A DNA stretch of 64,000 nucleotides. Origin: Actinoplanes sp. KI2. GTDB taxonomy: Bacteria; Actinomycetota; Actinomycetes; Mycobacteriales; Micromonosporaceae. How positions within the stretch are numbered: position 1 is the first letter of the stretch; every line of letters starts with the position of its first letter. A program made the position numbers and the translations under genes. Below the pieces are notes generated by a model. That model searched no databases. It was not told the origin of the DNA and saw nothing but the letters and a program-made list of their open reading frames with translations. The stretch spans positions 1 through 64,000 of the forward strand of contig NZ_JAOSZE010000030.1 of the NCBI RefSeq assembly GCF_025630775.1, read 5' to 3'. Positions 14,948-24,464 of this stretch are shown piece after piece.

Positions 14948-17573
14948 CGCGCCGCGCCCCCTCCGGGTCGTAGAGAACGGCGCCGGTGATCGTCACCGGC
15001 ACCAGGTCGTCGCCGAGCGGCGCGTAGACCCGCTCACCGATCCGGTCCCGGCCATTCCGGATCAGCGCGAGCGCGAACGGGCGGCCCAGCGCGGCGCTGT
15101 GGTACGAGGACGTCACATGCCCCAGCGCCGGCAGCGACGACGGCGCCACCACGAGGTGGGCACCCTCGGGCAGCAGGGTCCGCCCGTCGTCGGGGAGCAG
15201 GCCGACCAGCTGCTTGCGGTCGCTCCGGGCGGTGTCCGCCCGGGTGAACGAACGCTTGCCGATGAAGTCGGCCTTCTTCTTCGAGACCGCCCACCCCAGA
15301 CCGAGGTCGTACGGGGTGACCGTCCCGTCGGTGTCCTGCCCGATGATCGGGTATCCCTTCTCGGCGCGGAGCACGTGCATGGTCTCCGTCCCGTACGGCG
15401 TGATGCCGTGCCCGGCGCCCGCGGCGAGCACCGCCTCCCACAGCGCCACCGCGTCCCACCAGCTCACGTTCAGCTCGTAGGCCAGCTCGCCGGAGAAGCT
15501 GATCCGGCAGATTCGGCCGGGAAGGCCGGCGATGTCGGTGTCCCGCCAGGTCATGAACCCGAAGCCGGCCCGGCTCACGTCGAGGCCGGGGGCGAGCGCG
15601 GCAACCACGTCCCGGGAGCGCGGCCCGACCACCGCGGCGGTGGCCCACTGCTCGGTCACCGAGGTGCAGTGCACGCGCAGCTCCGGCCACTCGGTCTGCA
15701 GCCACTCCTCCATCCAGTCCAGCACCGCGGCGGCGTTGCCGGTCGTCGTGGTCACCAGGAACCGGTCCTCGGCGAGCCGGCTGACCGTCCCGTCGTCGAG
15801 CACCATCCCGTCCGGCCGGCACATCACGCCGTACCGGATGAAGCCGACCTCGAGCGTGCTCATCATGTTCGTGTACAGGCGGTCGAGCAGCACGGCCGCG
15901 TCCGGCCCACCCACTTCGATCTTGCCGAGGGTGGAGGCGTCCATCATCGCCACGCCCTCGCGGGCGGCCCGGCACTCGCGGAGCACCGCGGTGTGCATGT
16001 CCTCGCCGTCGCGCGGGTAGTACCACGGCCGTTTCCACTGGCCGACGTTCTCGAACGGCGCGCCCTGCGCGACGTGCCACTCGTGCAGGGCGGTCACCCG
16101 CACCGGGTCGTAGCGCATGCCCCGGTCGCGGCCGGCCAGCGCGGCGAAGCTGACCGGCGCGTACGGCGGCCGGAACGTGGTCGTGCCCAGCTCACCCACC
16201 TCGACGCCGAGCAGGCCCGCGACCACGCCGCTGGTCAGCGTGCCGGAGGTCTTGCCCTGGTCGTGCGCGGTGCCCGCGGTGGTGTACCGCTTGACGTGCT
16301 CGACCGAGCGCATGCCGGTGCCGGTGGCCCGCTCGATGTCGGCGACGGTCACGTCCCGCTGCAGGTCGACGAAGTGGGTGGCGTAGTCGGCCCCCGGCAG
16401 CGTCCAGACGGTGATGCCGGGCGTCGCCGGCGGCTCGACGACCCGCACGTTCTGCCGGCAGTCCCCGGCCGGGCGGAAGGCGCCCCGGTCCTCGTCGTAG
16501 GCGAGCGTCCCGCCGGCCTGGCTGTACAGCGCGACCACGGGGTTCCAGCCGCCCGACACCAGCAAGAGATCCGCCTCGAGATGCTGAGCGGTCTCAAGGC
16601 GGGTGAGGGTCACCGAGGAAACCCGTTCCTCCCCCAGCACCCGGGAAACGGCATAGCCGTTCAAAATCTCGATCCCGCGTTCGGCACAGCGTTGAGCCCA
16701 CGCCGGGCTGCCCCCGGGCCGCAGGTCGGCGACCGCCGCGATCTCCACGCCGGCCGCGTGCAGGTCCAGCGCGGCGGCGTACGCGCTGTCGTTGGTGGTC
16801 ATCACGACCGCGCGCCGGCCCGGACGGACGCCGTACCGGTTGACGTAGGTGCGGGCGGCCCCGGCCAGCATGACGCCGGGCCGGTCGTTGTCGGCGAACG
16901 CCAGCGAGCGCTCGTGGGCGCCGGTGGCGAGCACGACCTCCCGGGCGCGAATACGCCAGATCCGCTCCCGGGACAGGTGCGCCGGCGCGGACCGGCCGAG
17001 GTGGTTGGTGCGTCGCTCGACCGCGACGACGTAGTTGTCGTCGTAATAACCGAAGGCGGTGGTACGGCTGAGGAAGTGCACCGCGGGGTCGAGGTCGGGC
17101 ACGCCCAGCGGCGGCCGCTCGTCGACGAGGATGACGCGGGCGCCGGCGGACGCGGCCGACGAGGCCTCGGCCAGCCCGGCCGGGCCGGCGCCGACGACGA
17201 GAACGTCGCAGTGCGCGTGCCTGGTGTCGTAGCGGGCCGGGTCGGGCTCGGCGGCCAACCGGCCCCGGCCGCTCAGTCCACGGGCGACCAGCCCGTCGTA
17301 GAGCTCGACGACCGTGGCCGGCAGCATCGGCTCCGGGAACGGCTCCTCGATCTGCACCAGCGCGTTCGGCTCCTCCACGCCGGCCGCGAAGATGCCCCGT
17401 GGCCGGCCGAGCCGGATGCTGGTCCCGGTCCGGTGCACGCCGTTGGCCAGCAGCGCCGAGGCCAGGGTGTCCCCCGCGTACCCCTCGTAGTCCTGCCCGT
17501 CGAACCGGAAGCGCAGCACCCGGCTGCGATCGACCAGCCCGCCCGCGGCCGTCCGGAACTCCTGGCCGGTCAT
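14940..17573 (-). CDS. soxA: Sarcosine oxidase alpha subunit
   Basis: This 877-residue subunit carries an N-terminal 2Fe-2S-like Fer2_4 domain without cluster ligands (about 18-100). A Rossmann NAD-binding domain with GAGPAG (128-133) follows, and then a C-terminal GCV-T/folate-binding domain (about 500-870, with GFMTWRDTDIAGLPGRICRISFSGELAYEL). The family enzyme oxidises sarcosine to glycine and channels the methyl group to tetrahydrofolate as 5,10-methylene-THF, releasing H2O2. The ATG at 17573 overlaps the soxD stop (ATGA). At 877 residues it is shorter than the roughly 960 common in the family. The usual N-terminal SFKYHRPRG motif reads SIRLGRPRG here. Confidence 0.92.
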   Translation of the reverse strand: MTGQEFRTAAGGLVDRSRVLRFRFDGQDYEGYAGDTLASALLANGVHRTGTSIRLGRPRGIFAAGVEEPNALVQIEEPFPEPMLPATVVELYDGLVARGLSGRGRLAAEPDPARYDTRHAHCDVLVVGAGPAGLAEASSAASAGARVILVDERPPLGVPDLDPAVHFLSRTTAFGYYDDNYVVAVERRTNHLGRSAPAHLSRERIWRIRAREVVLATGAHERSLAFADNDRPGVMLAGAARTYVNRYGVRPGRRAVVMTTNDSAYAAALDLHAAGVEIAAVADLRPGGSPAWAQRCAERGIEILNGYAVSRVLGEERVSSVTLTRLETAQHLEADLLLVSGGWNPVVALYSQAGGTLAYDEDRGAFRPAGDCRQNVRVVEPPATPGITVWTLPGADYATHFVDLQRDVTVADIERATGTGMRSVEHVKRYTTAGTAHDQGKTSGTLTSGVVAGLLGVEVGELGTTTFRPPYAPVSFAALAGRDRGMRYDPVRVTALHEWHVAQGAPFENVGQWKRPWYYPRDGEDMHTAVLRECRAAREGVAMMDASTLGKIEVGGPDAAVLLDRLYTNMMSTLEVGFIRYGVMCRPDGMVLDDGTVSRLAEDRFLVTTTTGNAAAVLDWMEEWLQTEWPELRVHCTSVTEQWATAAVVGPRSRDVVAALAPGLDVSRAGFGFMTWRDTDIAGLPGRICRISFSGELAYELNVSWWDAVALWEAVLAAGAGHGITPYGTETMHVLRAEKGYPIIGQDTDGTVTPYDLGLGWAVSKKKADFIGKRSFTRADTARSDRKQLVGLLPDDGRTLLPEGAHLVVAPSSLPALGHVTSSYHSAALGRPFALALIRNGRDRIGERVYAPLGDDLVPVTITGAVLYDPEGARRDG

Positions 17574-17815
17574 GAGGCGACGATCTGGTTGGTCACGGTG
17601 TCGCGCACCAGGGTGAACCAGCGGCGGCAGCCCGCACGGTGACTCCACCGCTCGGCGAACGGGCCCTTCGGGTTGTCCCGGAAGAACAGGTACCGGGCCC
17701 ACTCGGCGTCGGAGAGCGCGCCGGGATCGGCGGGGTAGGCCACGCCGGCCTGCCCGCCGTAGTGGAACTCGGACTCGTCCCGGGGACCGCACCAGGGGCA
17801 GGGGATGAGCATCAT
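17570..17815 (-). CDS. soxD: Sarcosine oxidase delta subunit
   Basis: This 81-residue protein begins MMLIPCPWCGPRDESEFHYG. The CPWC pair plus a downstream His and Cys form the zinc site of SoxD. It is the smallest part of heterotetrameric sarcosine oxidase and clamps SoxA and SoxB. The gene sits 15 bp after soxB and overlaps soxA by 4 bp. Either of the first two Met codons may be the start. Confidence 0.9.
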   Translation of the reverse strand: MMLIPCPWCGPRDESEFHYGGQAGVAYPADPGALSDAEWARYLFFRDNPKGPFAERWSHRAGCRRWFTLVRDTVTNQIVAS

Positions 17816-17830
17816 TGTTCGTCCTATGTA

Positions 17831-19042
17831 TCAGTGGGCGACCGCGGCCGCGCCGTGCTCGTCGACGAGGGCGCCGGTGGTGAACCGGTCCAGGCTGAAC
17901 GGCGCGTTCAGCGGGTGCGGCGAACCGTGCGCGACGGTGTGCGCGTAGCACCAGCCCACGCCGGGCGTCGCCTTGAAGCCGCCGGTGCCCCAGCCGCAGT
18001 TGAGATACAACCCGTCGACCGGGGTCAGGCCGACGATCGGGGACGCGTCCGGCGTGACGTCCACGATGCCGCCCCAGGTCCGCAGCAGGTGGGCGCGGGC
18101 GAAGACCGGGAACAGCTCCAGCGCCGCCGACATCTGCCGCTCGATGATGTGGAACGCGCCGCGCTGCCCGTACCCGTTGTAGCTGTCGATGCCGGCGCCC
18201 ATCACCAGCTCGCCCTTGTGCGCCTGGCTGACGTAGACGTGCACGGCGTTCGACATGACCACGGTCGGGTGCACCGGCTCGAGCAGCTCGGAGACGAGCG
18301 CCTGCAGCGGGTGGCTCTGCAGGGGCAGCGGGATGCCGGCCATGGCGGCCACCACCGAGGTGTGTCCGGCCGCGCTGAGCGCGACCCGGCCGGCCCCGAT
18401 GGTGCCCCGCGTCGTCTCCACCCCGGTGACCCGCCCGCCGGTCACGGACAGGCCGGTCACCTCGCAATGCTGGATCAGGTCGACGCCGAGCGCGTCGGCC
18501 GCCCGCGCGAAACCCCAGGCGACGTAGTCGTGCTTGGCGATGCCCGCGCGGGGCTGGTAGGTGGCACCGAGCACCGGGTAGCGCACGTCCGGCGAGATGT
18601 TGACGATCGGGCAGACCTCCTTGACCTGCCCCGGGTCGAGCCACTCCGCGTCGACGCCGTTGAGCCGGTTGGCGTGCACCCGGCGCACGCTGTCCCGGAC
18701 GTCCTGCGGGCTGTGCGCGAGGTTGAGCACGCCCCGCTGGCTGAACAGGATCTCGTAGTCGAGCTCCTCCTCGAGCCCCTCCCAGAGCTTGAGCGCGTGC
18801 TCGTAGATGCCGGCGCTCTCGTCCCACAGGTAGTTGGACCGGATGATCGTGGTGTTGCGGGCCATGTTGCCGCCGGCCAGCCAGCCGCGTTCCAGCACCG
18901 CCACGTTCGTGATCCCGTGGTTCTTGGCGAGGTAGTACGCGGTGGCCAGGCCGTGCCCCCCGCCGCCCACGATCACAACATCGTAGGCGGCGCGGGGCTC
19001 GGGGTTGCGCCAGAGCCGACCGGTCAGCTCTGGGCCAACCAT
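17831..19042 (-). CDS. soxB: Sarcosine oxidase beta subunit
   Basis: This 403-residue FAD/FMN flavoprotein of the DAO family has the dinucleotide motif VIVGGGGHGLATAYYLA (23-39). In AGIAKHDYVAWGFARAA, His171 matches the His that carries covalent FMN in this family (His173 in a Pseudomonas enzyme, from memory). It holds the sarcosine oxidation site and pairs with SoxA. The start ATG at 19042 lies inside the preceding binding-protein gene (19-bp overlap). The gene follows the betaine-type ABC importer in the same operon, linking uptake with the last demethylation step. Its length is normal for SoxB. Confidence 0.93.
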   Translation of the reverse strand: MVGPELTGRLWRNPEPRAAYDVVIVGGGGHGLATAYYLAKNHGITNVAVLERGWLAGGNMARNTTIIRSNYLWDESAGIYEHALKLWEGLEEELDYEILFSQRGVLNLAHSPQDVRDSVRRVHANRLNGVDAEWLDPGQVKEVCPIVNISPDVRYPVLGATYQPRAGIAKHDYVAWGFARAADALGVDLIQHCEVTGLSVTGGRVTGVETTRGTIGAGRVALSAAGHTSVVAAMAGIPLPLQSHPLQALVSELLEPVHPTVVMSNAVHVYVSQAHKGELVMGAGIDSYNGYGQRGAFHIIERQMSAALELFPVFARAHLLRTWGGIVDVTPDASPIVGLTPVDGLYLNCGWGTGGFKATPGVGWCYAHTVAHGSPHPLNAPFSLDRFTTGALVDEHGAAAVAH

Positions 19043-20001
19043 GCCTTGACCTTGTCCGGGTTGGCGTCCACCCACTTCTTCGCCGCGTCCTCGTCGCTCA
19101 TCTTGTCCTCGGCGATGTACTTGGACACCGTGTTCTGGTCGTCGTTGGTCCAGTTGAACGCCTTGACCAGCTTGTAGGCGGGGCCGTTGGCGTCGGCGAA
19201 CTTCTTGCTGACGATCTTGTCGAGGTCGTACTTCGGGTAGTCGCAGGCGACCTTGGCGGCGTCCGCGTCGCAGCCGGTGGTGTACGGGGGCAGGTTGACC
19301 TTGACGAGCTTGACCTCGGAGAGGAACCACTGCGGCTCGTAGAAGTAGCCGAGCAGCGGCGTCTTCTTCGCCTCCGCCTGCCGGAACGCCTGGATCAGCG
19401 CGGGCTCGCTACCGGCGTACACCACCTTGAAGTTGAGCTTGAGGTTCTTGACCAGGGCCTCGTCGTTGGTCACGTAGGACGGGTCGCCGTCGAGCAGCTG
19501 ACCCTTGCCGCCGGACTCCGAGGTCTTGAACATCGACGCGTACTTGTTGAGGTTCTTCGAGTCGGTGATGTCGGGGTACTGGGTGGCCATCCACGGCGGC
19601 ACGTACCAGCCGATGACGCCCTCGTTGCCGGTCTGGCCGGCCTCCACCGCCGTCTTCTGCTCCTCGATGTACTTCTTCTTGAGGTCGTCGTGGCCCCAGT
19701 TCTCCAGGATGGCGTCCACCTCACCGGTGCCGAAGCCCTGCCAGGAGACCTCCTCCTTGAGGTCCTTCTTGTTCACCGTGCAGCCGAGCTTCGTCTTGGC
19801 GAGGTACGCGACGACCGCGGCATCGGCCTCGTACCCGACCCACGGGTTGACGGCGAGGTTGAAGGTTCCGCAGTTGGCCGCCTGCGCGGACGAGCCACCG
19901 CCGGCATTGTTATCGCCCACCTTCGCGCCGCCGCAGGCGGTGAGCGCGAGGGTGAGGGTGGCGGCCACGACGAAGCGGCCGGATCTCGAGATGGGAATCA
20001 T
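19024..20001 (-). CDS. Glycine betaine/choline-type ABC substrate-binding lipoprotein
   Basis: This 325-residue OpuAC/ProX-family protein has a signal peptide with lipobox LTAC (Cys at about 23), so it is tethered to the outer membrane face. The motif ILENWGHDDLKKKYI and the Trp-rich pocket (GWYVPPWM, EPQWFLSE) fit quaternary ammonium binding by an aromatic cage. The start overlaps the permease stop by 4 bp (ATGA), and the end overlaps soxB by 19 bp. It feeds the fused permease and ATPase upstream in the operon. Choline, betaine or a demethylated derivative is the expected ligand given the neighbouring BetA, BetB and Sox genes. A paralogue lies at 49299-50300. Confidence 0.9.
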   Translation of the reverse strand: MIPISRSGRFVVAATLTLALTACGGAKVGDNNAGGGSSAQAANCGTFNLAVNPWVGYEADAAVVAYLAKTKLGCTVNKKDLKEEVSWQGFGTGEVDAILENWGHDDLKKKYIEEQKTAVEAGQTGNEGVIGWYVPPWMATQYPDITDSKNLNKYASMFKTSESGGKGQLLDGDPSYVTNDEALVKNLKLNFKVVYAGSEPALIQAFRQAEAKKTPLLGYFYEPQWFLSEVKLVKVNLPPYTTGCDADAAKVACDYPKYDLDKIVSKKFADANGPAYKLVKAFNWTNDDQNTVSKYIAEDKMSDEDAAKKWVDANPDKVKAWLAQS

Positions 20002-21968
20002 GGTTTTCGTCCTCCGTGACGGGGGTTATCAGCGCGGGCGATGCGGTCGAGCATGATGCCGAGGAGCACGATGGCCACCCCGGCGGCGAGTCCCTTGCCG
20101 TACAGCTCTCCTTGGGAGAAGCCGGCCACCACGTCGTAGCCGAGCGCGCCGGCCCCGACGAGCCCGCCGACCACGACCATGGAGAGCACATAGATCAAAC
20201 CCTGGTTCGCCGCGAGTGTCAGCGACTGGCGCGCCATCGGCAGCTGCACCTTGGTGATCAGCTGCCAGGTGCTCGACCCCGCGGCGGTCGCGGCCTCGAC
20301 CGTGGTGGGCGACACGCCGCGTACGCCATCGGCAATGATCTTGATCGCGACCGGCGCCGCGAAGACCACGGCCGCGACGATCGCGGTGAACCGGGTGGCC
20401 GCGAACAGTGCCAGGAAGGGCACCAGGTAGACGAAGGCCGGCATGGTCTGGCCGGCGTCGAGGAGGGGCCGGATGATCCGGTCCACGTGCCGGTTGCGTC
20501 CGATCCAGACCCCGAAGACCACGCCGAGCACCATCACCAGCAGGGTGGCCACGATGGTCATGGCCAGGGTGGTCATGCTGTCCTGCCACAACCCGGTGCC
20601 GACCAGCAGCCCGATGCAGATCGTCGTGGTGACCGCGGCGCGCCGGCTGCCCAGCAGCGCCGCCAGCACGATGGCCGCCGCGCCCACCAGCCACCACGGC
20701 GACTCGGTCAGCAGGGCCTGAAGCGGATCGACCAGCACCACGGTGACCGTGTTCTTGAGCGCCTGGGTCACCGTGGTCAGGTTGTCCTGCGCCCAGGTGG
20801 TCACGGTGTCGGCGCCCCGGGCCAGGGCGCTGCCGACGCCGGCGTCGTCCGGGAACTCCGCCGCCCACACGTACGTGTAGGACAGGTAGCAGCAGACCAG
20901 GGCCAGCACGCCGAGCAGCACCCGGACCGGCAGGCGGAAGCGGCTGGGCCGGCCGGCCCGGTCGACCCGGGCGGCCGCCGCGGTGGTGACCCGGTCCAGC
21001 ACGATGGCCAGCACCACGATCGCGAGGCCGGCGTTGAACGCGGTGCCCACGTCCAGCGTCTGCAACGCCTTGACCACCGTCTTGCCGAGGCCGGGCGCGT
21101 CGATCAGGGCCGCGATGGTGACCATCGACAGGGCCGCCATGATCGTCTGGTTGACGCCGAGGACGATGGTGCGCTTCGACATCGGCAACAGCACCCCGGT
21201 GAGCGTCTGCCACCGGGTCGCCCCGAGCGACGCGGTCGCCTCGATCGGCGTCGCGGGCACCGACCGGATGCCGTGCGCGGTGATCCGGATGGCCGGCGGC
21301 ATCGCGTAGATCAGCGTCGCGATCACCGCCGAGGCCGGTCCGATCAGGAACAGCAGGGTCAGCGGCGCCAGGTAGACGAAGGTGGGCATCGTCTGCATGA
21401 AGTCCAGGACCGGGGTGACCAGCCGGTTGAACCGGTCGGAGAGCCCCGCCCAGATCCCCAGCGGAATGCCGAGCAGCAGCGAGATCGCGACGGCGGTCAG
21501 GGTGAGCGCGAGGGTGTCCATGCTCTCCTGCCAGAGCCCCTGCAGGCCGAGGAACACGAACCCGCCCGCGGCCAGCAGCGCGATCCGCCAGCCGGCGAAG
21601 ACCCAGGAGACGTACGCCACCACGGCGACCACCCCGAGCCAGCCCAGCACCGGCACCGGCCGGCCGTACGACGGCTGGGACAGCAGCGCCTGGACGAAGG
21701 TGGCGAAGCCGTCCACGACGGCCCGGATCTCGTTGACGAAGTACAGGAAGATCGGACTGCTGTTGCGGTTGGCGCCGACGGTGTCGTTCACGTCGTTCAG
21801 CCAGCGGTGCAGCGGGGTGAGGTCGGCGGGCGACAGGGCGAGCGTGTCGCGCCCGCGGACCAGCGGCCAGAGCGCCACCCAGACCGCCAGGACCGCGGCC
21901 GCCTGCACCGGCGTGCTCAACCGCCGCAGCGAACGGGCTCGTGGCGCCGCGGCCGTGGTCGTGCTCAT
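19998..21968 (-). CDS. ABC permease with two fused ProW-like domains
   Basis: This 656-residue membrane protein contains two consecutive BPD_transp_1 permease units, each with its own EAA-like loop. The first holds EATASLGATRWQTL and VLGVNQTIMAALSM. The second holds EAATAAGSSTWQLITK and LAANQGLIYVLSM. More than ten hydrophobic segments are visible. Betaine importers normally use a homodimer of a roughly 300-residue permease, so one chain here likely replaces the dimer. The start ATG at 21968 shares one base with the ATPase stop, and its end overlaps the binding-protein start by 4 bp. The fusion means the two halves can diverge in substrate contacts. Confidence 0.9.
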   Translation of the reverse strand: MSTTTAAAPRARSLRRLSTPVQAAAVLAVWVALWPLVRGRDTLALSPADLTPLHRWLNDVNDTVGANRNSSPIFLYFVNEIRAVVDGFATFVQALLSQPSYGRPVPVLGWLGVVAVVAYVSWVFAGWRIALLAAGGFVFLGLQGLWQESMDTLALTLTAVAISLLLGIPLGIWAGLSDRFNRLVTPVLDFMQTMPTFVYLAPLTLLFLIGPASAVIATLIYAMPPAIRITAHGIRSVPATPIEATASLGATRWQTLTGVLLPMSKRTIVLGVNQTIMAALSMVTIAALIDAPGLGKTVVKALQTLDVGTAFNAGLAIVVLAIVLDRVTTAAAARVDRAGRPSRFRLPVRVLLGVLALVCCYLSYTYVWAAEFPDDAGVGSALARGADTVTTWAQDNLTTVTQALKNTVTVVLVDPLQALLTESPWWLVGAAAIVLAALLGSRRAAVTTTICIGLLVGTGLWQDSMTTLAMTIVATLLVMVLGVVFGVWIGRNRHVDRIIRPLLDAGQTMPAFVYLVPFLALFAATRFTAIVAAVVFAAPVAIKIIADGVRGVSPTTVEAATAAGSSTWQLITKVQLPMARQSLTLAANQGLIYVLSMVVVGGLVGAGALGYDVVAGFSQGELYGKGLAAGVAIVLLGIMLDRIARADNPRHGGRKP

Positions 21969-22987
21969 CAGGCACCGGCCAGCACGGCAAAGATGTCGTC
22001 GCCGGTGACGACCCCGAGCAGCTTCCCGTCCTCGACGATCTTCACCGGTTTCCCCGCGTCCAGCACCGGGCGCGCGGCCTCGATCACCACCAGGTCCGGG
22101 CTCAGCTCCGGGCCGTCGAGCGGCTCGTCCGACCCCGGCGGCCGCATGATCCAGCGCAGCGTGAGCACCTGCGAGCGAGGGATGTCTTGGACGAAGTCGC
22201 GGACGTAGTCGTCGGCGGGGGCGCCGACCAGATCGGCGCCGGTGCCGCACTGCACCGTCATGCCGTCGCGCATGATGAGGATCCGGTCGCCGAGCTTCAA
22301 CGCCTCGGACAGGTCGTGAGTGATGAAGACCATCGTCTTGCCGACCTCGCGGTGCAGCCGGATGACCTCGTTCTGCATGTCCCGGCGGATCAGCGGGTCC
22401 AGGGCCGAGAACGGCTCGTCGAAGAAGAGCACGTCCGGGTCGACGGCCAGCGCCCGGGCCAGCCCGACGCGCTGCTGCATGCCGCCGGACAACTGGTCGG
22501 GGTAGGAGTTCTCGTACCCGCCGAGGCCGACCAGCTCGATGACCTCCATGGCGCGGCGGGTCCGCTCCGCCCGGCCGGTGCCCCGGATCTCCAGACCGTA
22601 GGCGACGTTGTCGACGACCCGCCGGTACGGCAGCAGGCCGAAGTGCTGAAAGACCATCGAGAACTTCCGCCGGCGCAGCTCGCGCAGCCGCTTGCGGTCC
22701 GCGTGCAGGATGTCCTCGCCCTCGAAGACCACCTCGCCGGCGGTCGGCTCCACCAGCCGGGTGAGGCAGCGCACCAGGGTCGACTTGCCGGAGCCGGACA
22801 GCCCCATGACCACGAAGACCTCACCCGGCGCGACGTCGAACGAGATGTCGCGCACCGCCGCGGTGCAGCCGGCCCGGTCCAGCAGCTCCCGCCGGGAGAG
22901 TGCACTGAGCTCGGGCGACGCCGGCACCTGCGCGGCCTTGGGCCCGAACACCTTCCACAGGTCGCGGACCGAGATCACCCGGCTCAT
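21968..22987 (-). CDS. Betaine/choline-type ABC importer ATPase (ProV/OpuAA-like)
   Basis: This 339-residue ATPase has Walker A GLSGSGKST, signature LSGGMQQR, Walker B VLFFDEP and the H-loop ITHD. The long N-terminal stretch before the first strand of the ATPase core (about residues 12-42) and the single C-terminal CBS-like module (about 275-335, ending GKLLGVVTGDDIFAVL) are typical of ProV/OpuAA. In that family the CBS domains sense ionic strength. The gene starts 19 bp after betB and ends on the first base of the fused permease. It powers uptake of quaternary amines for the pathway in this operon. Confidence 0.9.
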   Translation of the reverse strand: MSRVISVRDLWKVFGPKAAQVPASPELSALSRRELLDRAGCTAAVRDISFDVAPGEVFVVMGLSGSGKSTLVRCLTRLVEPTAGEVVFEGEDILHADRKRLRELRRRKFSMVFQHFGLLPYRRVVDNVAYGLEIRGTGRAERTRRAMEVIELVGLGGYENSYPDQLSGGMQQRVGLARALAVDPDVLFFDEPFSALDPLIRRDMQNEVIRLHREVGKTMVFITHDLSEALKLGDRILIMRDGMTVQCGTGADLVGAPADDYVRDFVQDIPRSQVLTLRWIMRPPGSDEPLDGPELSPDLVVIEAARPVLDAGKPVKIVEDGKLLGVVTGDDIFAVLAGA

Positions 22988-23006
22988 GAGAAACGCTCCA
23001 AAAGGG

Positions 23007-24464
23007 CTAGCCGCGGAACCAGCGCTGCGGCCGGGGGTCGATGTTCTGCCAGATGTGCTTGATCTCGCGATACTCGTCCAGGCCGGTCGGGCCGAGCTCC
23101 CGGCCGGTCCCGGATTGCCGGAAACCGCCCCACTCGGCCTGCGGCACGTATGGATGGTAGTCGTTGATCCAAATTGTGCCGTGGCGGAGTCGCCCGGCGA
23201 TTCGCTGCGCCTTGCCCGCGTCCTGGGTCCAGACCGCGCCGGCCAGGCCGTAGTGGGTGTCGTTGGCGATGCGCACCGCGTCATCCTCCCCGGTAAACGT
23301 TTCCACCGTGAGCACCGGACCGAACGACTCCTCGCGCACCACGCTCATCCCCGCCCGGCACCGGTCGAGCACCGTCGGCCGGTAATAGAAGCCCGGCCCG
23401 GACGGCCGCCGTCCGCCGCAGCGCAGCACCGCCCCCTCGGCGACACCGGCCGCGACGTAACCCTCCACTTTGGCCAGATGCGCCGCCGAGATCAGCGGTC
23501 CGGTCTCCGCGTCGGGATCGAACGGGCCGCCCAGCCGGATCCGCTCGGCTCCGGCCACGACCGCGTCGACGAACGCGTCGTGCAGGGACTCCTCGACGAT
23601 CAGCCGTGCACCGGCCGAGCAGACCTGCCCGGAGTGCAGGAAGACGGCGGTGAGCGCGAAGTCGACCGCGGTCTCGAAGTCGGCGTCGGCGAAGACCACG
23701 TTCGGGTTCTTGCCGCCGAGCTCCAGGCACACCCGCTTCACCGTGCCGGCGGCGGCCGCCATCAGGGCGCGCCCGGTCGCCAGACCACCGGTGAAGGAGA
23801 TCAGATCCACGTCCGGGTGTACGCCGAGGGGCGCACCGACCTCGGCGCCGGCGCCCAGGACCAGGTTGGCGACGCCGGGCGGCAGCCCCGCCTCGTCGAG
23901 CAGCCGCATCAGGTGCACGGCCGTGGACGGGGTCAGCTCGCTGGGCTTCAGGACGAACGTGTTGCCGGCCGCCAGCGCCGGGGCGACCTTCCACGAGGTC
24001 TGCAGCAGCGGATAGTTCCACGGCGTGATGAGCCCGCACACCCCGACCGGCTCGTGCACGATCCGGCTGATCGCGTCCGTCCGGCCGGTGTCGATGACCC
24101 GCCCGGCCTCGGTCGCCGCGATCCCCGCGTAATAGCGGAAGCAGGCGGCGACGTCGTCCATGTCGTACTCGCTCTCGACCAGCCGCTTGCCGGTGTCGAG
24201 CGACTCCGCCCGGGCGAGCTCCGCCCGGTCCCGCGCGATCAGGCCGGCCACCCGGGACAGCAGCGCGGCCCGCTCGATCGCCGGGGTGCCCGGCCAGGGC
24301 CCGTCGTCGAAGGCCCGCCGGGCGGCGGCGACGGCCGCCAGGGTGTCCGCGGGGCCGGCCTCGGCGACCGTGGCGACCAGGCTTCCGTCGGCGGGACAGC
24401 GGATCTCCCGCTGGCCGCCCGCCGCGGGTTCGCGCCACTCGCCGCCGATCAGGAGGTCCTTCAT
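23007..24464 (-). CDS. betB: Betaine aldehyde dehydrogenase
   Basis: This 485-residue ALDH has the catalytic residues Asn150 (TPWNYP), Glu249 (LELGGKNP) and Cys282 (HSGQVCSAG). The aromatic motif WTQDAGKAQRIAGRLRHGTIWIND is typical of betaine aldehyde dehydrogenases. It oxidises betaine aldehyde to glycine betaine with NAD+. Its start overlaps the stop of the choline dehydrogenase gene by 4 bp, which ties the two reactions together. The other plausible substrates are aminoaldehydes from polyamines, but the context strongly favours betaine aldehyde. Confidence 0.9.
   Translation of the reverse strand: MKDLLIGGEWREPAAGGQREIRCPADGSLVATVAEAGPADTLAAVAAARRAFDDGPWPGTPAIERAALLSRVAGLIARDRAELARAESLDTGKRLVESEYDMDDVAACFRYYAGIAATEAGRVIDTGRTDAISRIVHEPVGVCGLITPWNYPLLQTSWKVAPALAAGNTFVLKPSELTPSTAVHLMRLLDEAGLPPGVANLVLGAGAEVGAPLGVHPDVDLISFTGGLATGRALMAAAAGTVKRVCLELGGKNPNVVFADADFETAVDFALTAVFLHSGQVCSAGARLIVEESLHDAFVDAVVAGAERIRLGGPFDPDAETGPLISAAHLAKVEGYVAAGVAEGAVLRCGGRRPSGPGFYYRPTVLDRCRAGMSVVREESFGPVLTVETFTGEDDAVRIANDTHYGLAGAVWTQDAGKAQRIAGRLRHGTIWINDYHPYVPQAEWGGFRQSGTGRELGPTGLDEYREIKHIWQNIDPRPQRWFRG

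Noticed and set aside
14940..18827. Very long minus-strand frame of 1295 codons
   Set aside because: Only its last 878 codons (soxA, 14940-17573) are real. The rest is an Arg/Gly/Pro-rich shadow of soxD and soxB.
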